This document shows, piece after piece, positions 4,250 through 7,240 of a DNA stretch of 7,240 nucleotides. Where the stretch lies: the NCBI GenBank assembly GCA_026993275.1, contig JALWUB010000138.1:1-7240 (forward strand). The letters are read 5' to 3'. Under the pieces are notes generated by a model that had not been told where the DNA came from, did not search any database, and was given only the letters and a program-made list of their open reading frames with translations. Every line of letters starts with the position of its first letter. Within the stretch, counting starts at the first letter, position 1. The translations under genes were made by a program, and so were the position numbers. This DNA is from Robiginitomaculum sp. (GTDB lineage: Bacteria; Pseudomonadota; Alphaproteobacteria; Caulobacterales; Maricaulaceae).

Positions 4250-7240
4250 TCAGGGCGCGGCCACCGTCCTGACAGCGACACTGGTGGAGCCAACCAGCGC
4301 ACCGGACTGGTCGGCAAACTCAAGAAAGACGCGATTGGCCGCCGGGTCGTCGGCCACCGGCCCGGTGCCGGTCACGAAGACGCCGAAGGTCGGGGTTTCG
4401 CCGGTGTTGACGGCAAGATCAAGAATTGCCGATGGCGGTGCCATGCAGGCCCCAACGGCATCTGTCTGGCACAGGGAAACGCTCACCGGCACCGCTGCCG
4501 CCCCGGTACTGGCCCGCACCGTCACCTGCCCGCTTATGCCAAGATTGGTCGTCGCCACCGAGAACACGCCGGTTCCGGTATTGCCCGGAATATCGGCATA
4601 GCCATCATTGTTCAGGGTGGCGGCCACGGCAATCAGGTCGATGACCGGGTCCTGGGCGGCACGAAATTGCAAGGTGTTGACCCCCACGATTGGCGTGATC
4701 GGCGCCGCATTGAAACTGCTGGCGTCAAACTCCAGATTGGTGGGATCGATGACATTGAAGGGCCGGAAAGAGACCACATAGGTCTGCCCCTGGCGGCCAT
4801 CCAGAAACACGGGCGTGTTGGCCTGGCCAATGGGCACATTGGTCAGCGCCGATGTGGCCTGATAGGCAAAATCCGTAATCGGCAGGCCGGTGCTTTTCAG
4901 AACCGCGCCAATATCGTGCGCCGGGTTGTCGCTGGCATTCAGGATGGTCATGAAAACCGTGACCGTCTGGTTGCGCTGCACCGAACGGCTGGAGGGCAGA
5001 ATGGCGGAAACCAGGGTGGGCGGCGGCGCAGTGGTGTCGCCTTCTATGGCCGGTCCGGCACTGATTTCATAATTGCCCTGGCTGGCCGTCGCATCGGCGT
5101 GCTCAACCAGAATGAAAATGCCCCCGGCCAGGTCTGCCTTGGCAATGGTGAGGCTGAGATAGCCATTCTGGCTCTGGGCCGTGCCAATGGTGCCCGAAGC
5201 AAGGACGTTGAAGGCGCTGGAATCCAGCACCGTGACCTTGGGCACCATGCCAAGGGACATGTTGAACAGGCGCACCACCAGATCCTGGGCGGTATTGGGG
5301 GCGGCAATATGGAAGGCGTCTATGTCGCCGGCACTGTCAATGCGCCCCTTGATGGGCACATTGTCATCCGTCAGCGGCGTCGCCGTGCCGGTATTGTCGC
5401 CATGATTGTCAACCGCATTGTCAAGCAGGGTGATCTGGGCGGTGCCGCTGCGGGTGAAGTTTTCGCCCACCAGCGTGCCCGACTGGGGCGTAAACACACC
5501 GCCGTTCTTGCCAATGCTGCCCGCCTGGGAGTGTGCAATAAAGGGATAGCCATGGGCCGGGCTGTAACCGGAATCGGTGAATGTGGCCGTATTGTTCGGG
5601 TTGGAGACAGTCACCTCTATGGTTTGCGTGCCGATGTCCGGTGCAAACTGCCCGCCATCATAGTTCAGAAGGCCCGTATAAATGCCATCCCCTGGCACAG
5701 CGTCGCCCTCTGTGCCCAGATCATTCATGGCAAAGCTCTCTCTTGCACCGGTGGAGGTAATCCGGGCGGCCTCGACCTTTACGCCCGTGATCGGCCTGCC
5801 GCCTTTCTTGACAGCGGCAGTCACCGGAATGGGGTCCGGATAGGAAAGCTCGTTCTGCCCGGAGGTGTCCACGGTGACATCAAAGCTCTCGCCGTCTTTT
5901 GGCTGGCTCATGGCGATCAGGTTGAAATCAAAACCCGTGCCCGTGTCATTGGTTCCCTTGAACGTCCATGTGCCGCGGCCGGCCGCATCGATGGCGGCAG
6001 TATCCAGAAAAGCCTGGCAAATCGTCTCGCCGCCGCCGCTGGTGCCAACGGAAAGAGAATCGCAACTGAAGGGCACGGAAAGCGGCCCCGATGGCGTGTC
6101 CACGCTCAAGGACACGTTATTGGTATCACCCCGGGCAAAGCTCGCCAGCAAAACCGACTTGCCCACGGTGCTGTCAACTTCAAAGGGGATGGATGCGGTC
6201 CTGGGCGCACCAAAGCCGCCGCCGGTAAAGACCTTGTTCACGGTGAGCAGCTGCAGGTCCGTTGCCTTCTTCAGGGCCTGCACAAAAGCGCTCAGGACAT
6301 CGGCGGCATTGGTTGGCGATTGCCGGAAAACCCCGCCGGTCTTGCTGGCCATGCGGCGCAAGACGGCCCCGGGCGCATCATCGCCATAGGCAAAGGTGGA
6401 CAGGGAAATGGCCGAGCCTTGCGCGCTGGCAATGACGCTGGCCTCAGTGGAGGTCTTGCTGGTGGTATCATCGCCGTCGCTGAGCACGAAGACCATGCGG
6501 ATGGCCTTGGTCAGATTGGCAGCCAGAAACTCGTCCAGCATGAGGATGGCCTCTGCAGTGCCATCGAAAAGCTTGGTCGAGCCCTCGGCCTTGTAGCCAT
6601 CAATGGCGGTCTTGAAGTCATTGCGCACGGTTGCCCCGGCCCCGGGGTCATTGGCAATGGCGGTCAGGGGGCGGTCCCGCGTCACATTGGTGTTGAAATG
6701 CAACAGTCCCATGGTGGTCTTGCCGGTGGGCACGATATCCACCAGGGCCTTGGCCGCGGTTTGCGCCTGACCCAGCACGAACTGCATGCTCACCGAGGTG
6801 TCCATGGCGAGCACCATCTCGATGTCATCGCCCATCCAGATGATTTTCAGATCCTTGCGGCAATCGGTCCGGCCAGTGGGCAGCTCGATCTTGTAATTGG
6901 GTTCGCTCTGGGCTCCGCTCTTGGGTGCAGGAGCCTTGCCGTCCAGGCTCGTGTAATGCACCCGGCTGGTCTTGCTGCCGATGGCGGTCTTGGCCGCTTT
7001 CGGATCCAGCTCGGCCGGCAATCGCACCACGTCCCAGGCGGAGCGCCCATAGACACGGCCCTGTGCCGTCTGCTTCGAAAAATTGTCCTTTTGCGACAGA
7101 TTGAGATAGCGAAACCGGTTCGGCACAGTGGGCCTTGCCGCAGGCCATTGATTGTTCATGATGGCCGGAAAGGGCGGCGGCACGTCGCTTTTGCGGGGCA
7201 CCGATGCAAAGGACGAATCGCTGTCGCCCTTGTATTCATC
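4250..7240 (-). CDS. CLCA-like vWA-domain protein, 5'-partial
   Basis: Large, probably exported protein related to animal CLCA proteins (calcium-activated chloride channel regulators, secreted metalloprotease-like proteins). The frame is open to the right edge, so the start and any signal peptide lie outside; GTG at 7201 is probably not the start. The 13 visible residues upstream begin DEYKGDSD, like the F-D-E-Y of the CLCA N-terminal domain. Counting from the codon at 7201: GRSAWDVV (52-59) parallels the CLCA 'RSTWEVI' before the vWA domain. The vWA domain (about 126-315) has a full MIDAS set, D134-x-S136-x-S138, T209 and D242. A beta-sandwich region (about 318-535) holds LGTEGDAVPGDGIYTG (495-510), like the CLCA 'DGAGAD...DGIY' segment. 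A PPC-like domain spans about 596-717 (NHGDNTGTATPL, GRIDSAGDIDAF). A C-terminal part (about 727-980) has LPSSRSVQ (735-742) and ATLNNDGYADIPG (861-873). No C-terminal anchor is visible. The ligand is unknown. Confidence 0.85.
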   Translation of the reverse strand, partial: DEYKGDSDSSFASVPRKSDVPPPFPAIMNNQWPAARPTVPNRFRYLNLSQKDNFSKQTAQGRVYGRSAWDVVRLPAELDPKAAKTAIGSKTSRVHYTSLDGKAPAPKSGAQSEPNYKIELPTGRTDCRKDLKIIWMGDDIEMVLAMDTSVSMQFVLGQAQTAAKALVDIVPTGKTTMGLLHFNTNVTRDRPLTAIANDPGAGATVRNDFKTAIDGYKAEGSTKLFDGTAEAILMLDEFLAANLTKAIRMVFVLSDGDDTTSKTSTEASVIASAQGSAISLSTFAYGDDAPGAVLRRMASKTGGVFRQSPTNAADVLSAFVQALKKATDLQLLTVNKVFTGGGFGAPRTASIPFEVDSTVGKSVLLASFARGDTNNVSLSVDTPSGPLSVPFSCDSLSVGTSGGGETICQAFLDTAAIDAAGRGTWTFKGTNDTGTGFDFNLIAMSQPKDGESFDVTVDTSGQNELSYPDPIPVTAAVKKGGRPITGVKVEAARITSTGARESFAMNDLGTEGDAVPGDGIYTGLLNYDGGQFAPDIGTQTIEVTVSNPNNTATFTDSGYSPAHGYPFIAHSQAGSIGKNGGVFTPQSGTLVGENFTRSGTAQITLLDNAVDNHGDNTGTATPLTDDNVPIKGRIDSAGDIDAFHIAAPNTAQDLVVRLFNMSLGMVPKVTVLDSSAFNVLASGTIGTAQSQNGYLSLTIAKADLAGGIFILVEHADATASQGNYEISAGPAIEGDTTAPPPTLVSAILPSSRSVQRNQTVTVFMTILNASDNPAHDIGAVLKSTGLPITDFAYQATSALTNVPIGQANTPVFLDGRQGQTYVVSFRPFNVIDPTNLEFDASSFNAAPITPIVGVNTLQFRAAQDPVIDLIAVAATLNNDGYADIPGNTGTGVFSVATTNLGISGQVTVRASTGAAAVPVSVSLCQTDAVGACMAPPSAILDLAVNTGETPTFGVFVTGTGPVADDPAANRVFLEFADQSGALVGSTSVAVRTVAAP

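Noticed and set aside
3400..4323. 307-aa minus-strand open frame opposite the membrane protein gene
   Set aside because: No recognisable motif; the plus-strand frame has a ribosome binding site, plausible membrane helices and conserved-looking segments.
1..7240. tRNA, rRNA, CRISPR array or insertion sequence
   Set aside because: No array of spaced repeats, no transposase-like frame and no tRNA-like cloverleaf was noticed on reading; nearly all bases are covered by protein genes.

Overview
The window is a compact, GC-rich stretch of bacterial chromosome with almost no spacer DNA. DapB, exonuclease III and the general gene style fit a proteobacterium, most likely an alphaproteobacterium; that placement rests on sequence style and remembered homologs, not on a search. 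Two genes run off the ends: exonuclease III at the left edge (5' end missing) and a large CLCA-type von Willebrand factor A (vWA) protein at the right edge (5' end missing).

Layout from left to right: xth (+, partial) converges on and overlaps dapB (-). dapB is the second gene of a translationally coupled pair with a GNAT acetyltransferase (-). A divergent intergenic region of about 145 bp follows, holding a strong sigma70-type promoter and two inverted repeats. This promoter reads rightward into a tight three-gene operon: a 115-aa protein of unknown function, a 181-aa two-domain protein, and a PIN-domain (VapC-type) RNase toxin. After it comes a same-strand gene for a small two-helix membrane protein of unknown function. 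That gene converges on the CLCA-like gene (-), which fills the right 3 kb.

The most unusual part is the toxin-antitoxin operon at 2142-3514. The antitoxin is a fusion. Its C-terminal half is an ordinary FitA/VapB ribbon-helix-helix antitoxin with a classic toxin-wrapping tail. Its N-terminal 80 residues form a separate Trp-rich domain (Y-D-P-L ... W-W-x-N-D ... G-W), which I associate from memory with the family DUF7662. The operon also begins with an extra conserved-looking basic protein under the same promoter. This suggests a PIN toxin whose antitoxin has gained a sensor or partner-binding domain, with an accessory gene in front. The architecture is seen in the sequence; the function is inference.

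The second point of interest is the CLCA-like protein. It is a bacterial relative of the animal calcium-activated chloride channel regulators, with a complete metal-binding (MIDAS) residue set, a pre-peptidase C-terminal (PPC)-like domain and a distinctive C-terminal beta-rich module. The remaining genes are housekeeping: base-excision repair, lysine/diaminopimelate synthesis and an acetyltransferase.
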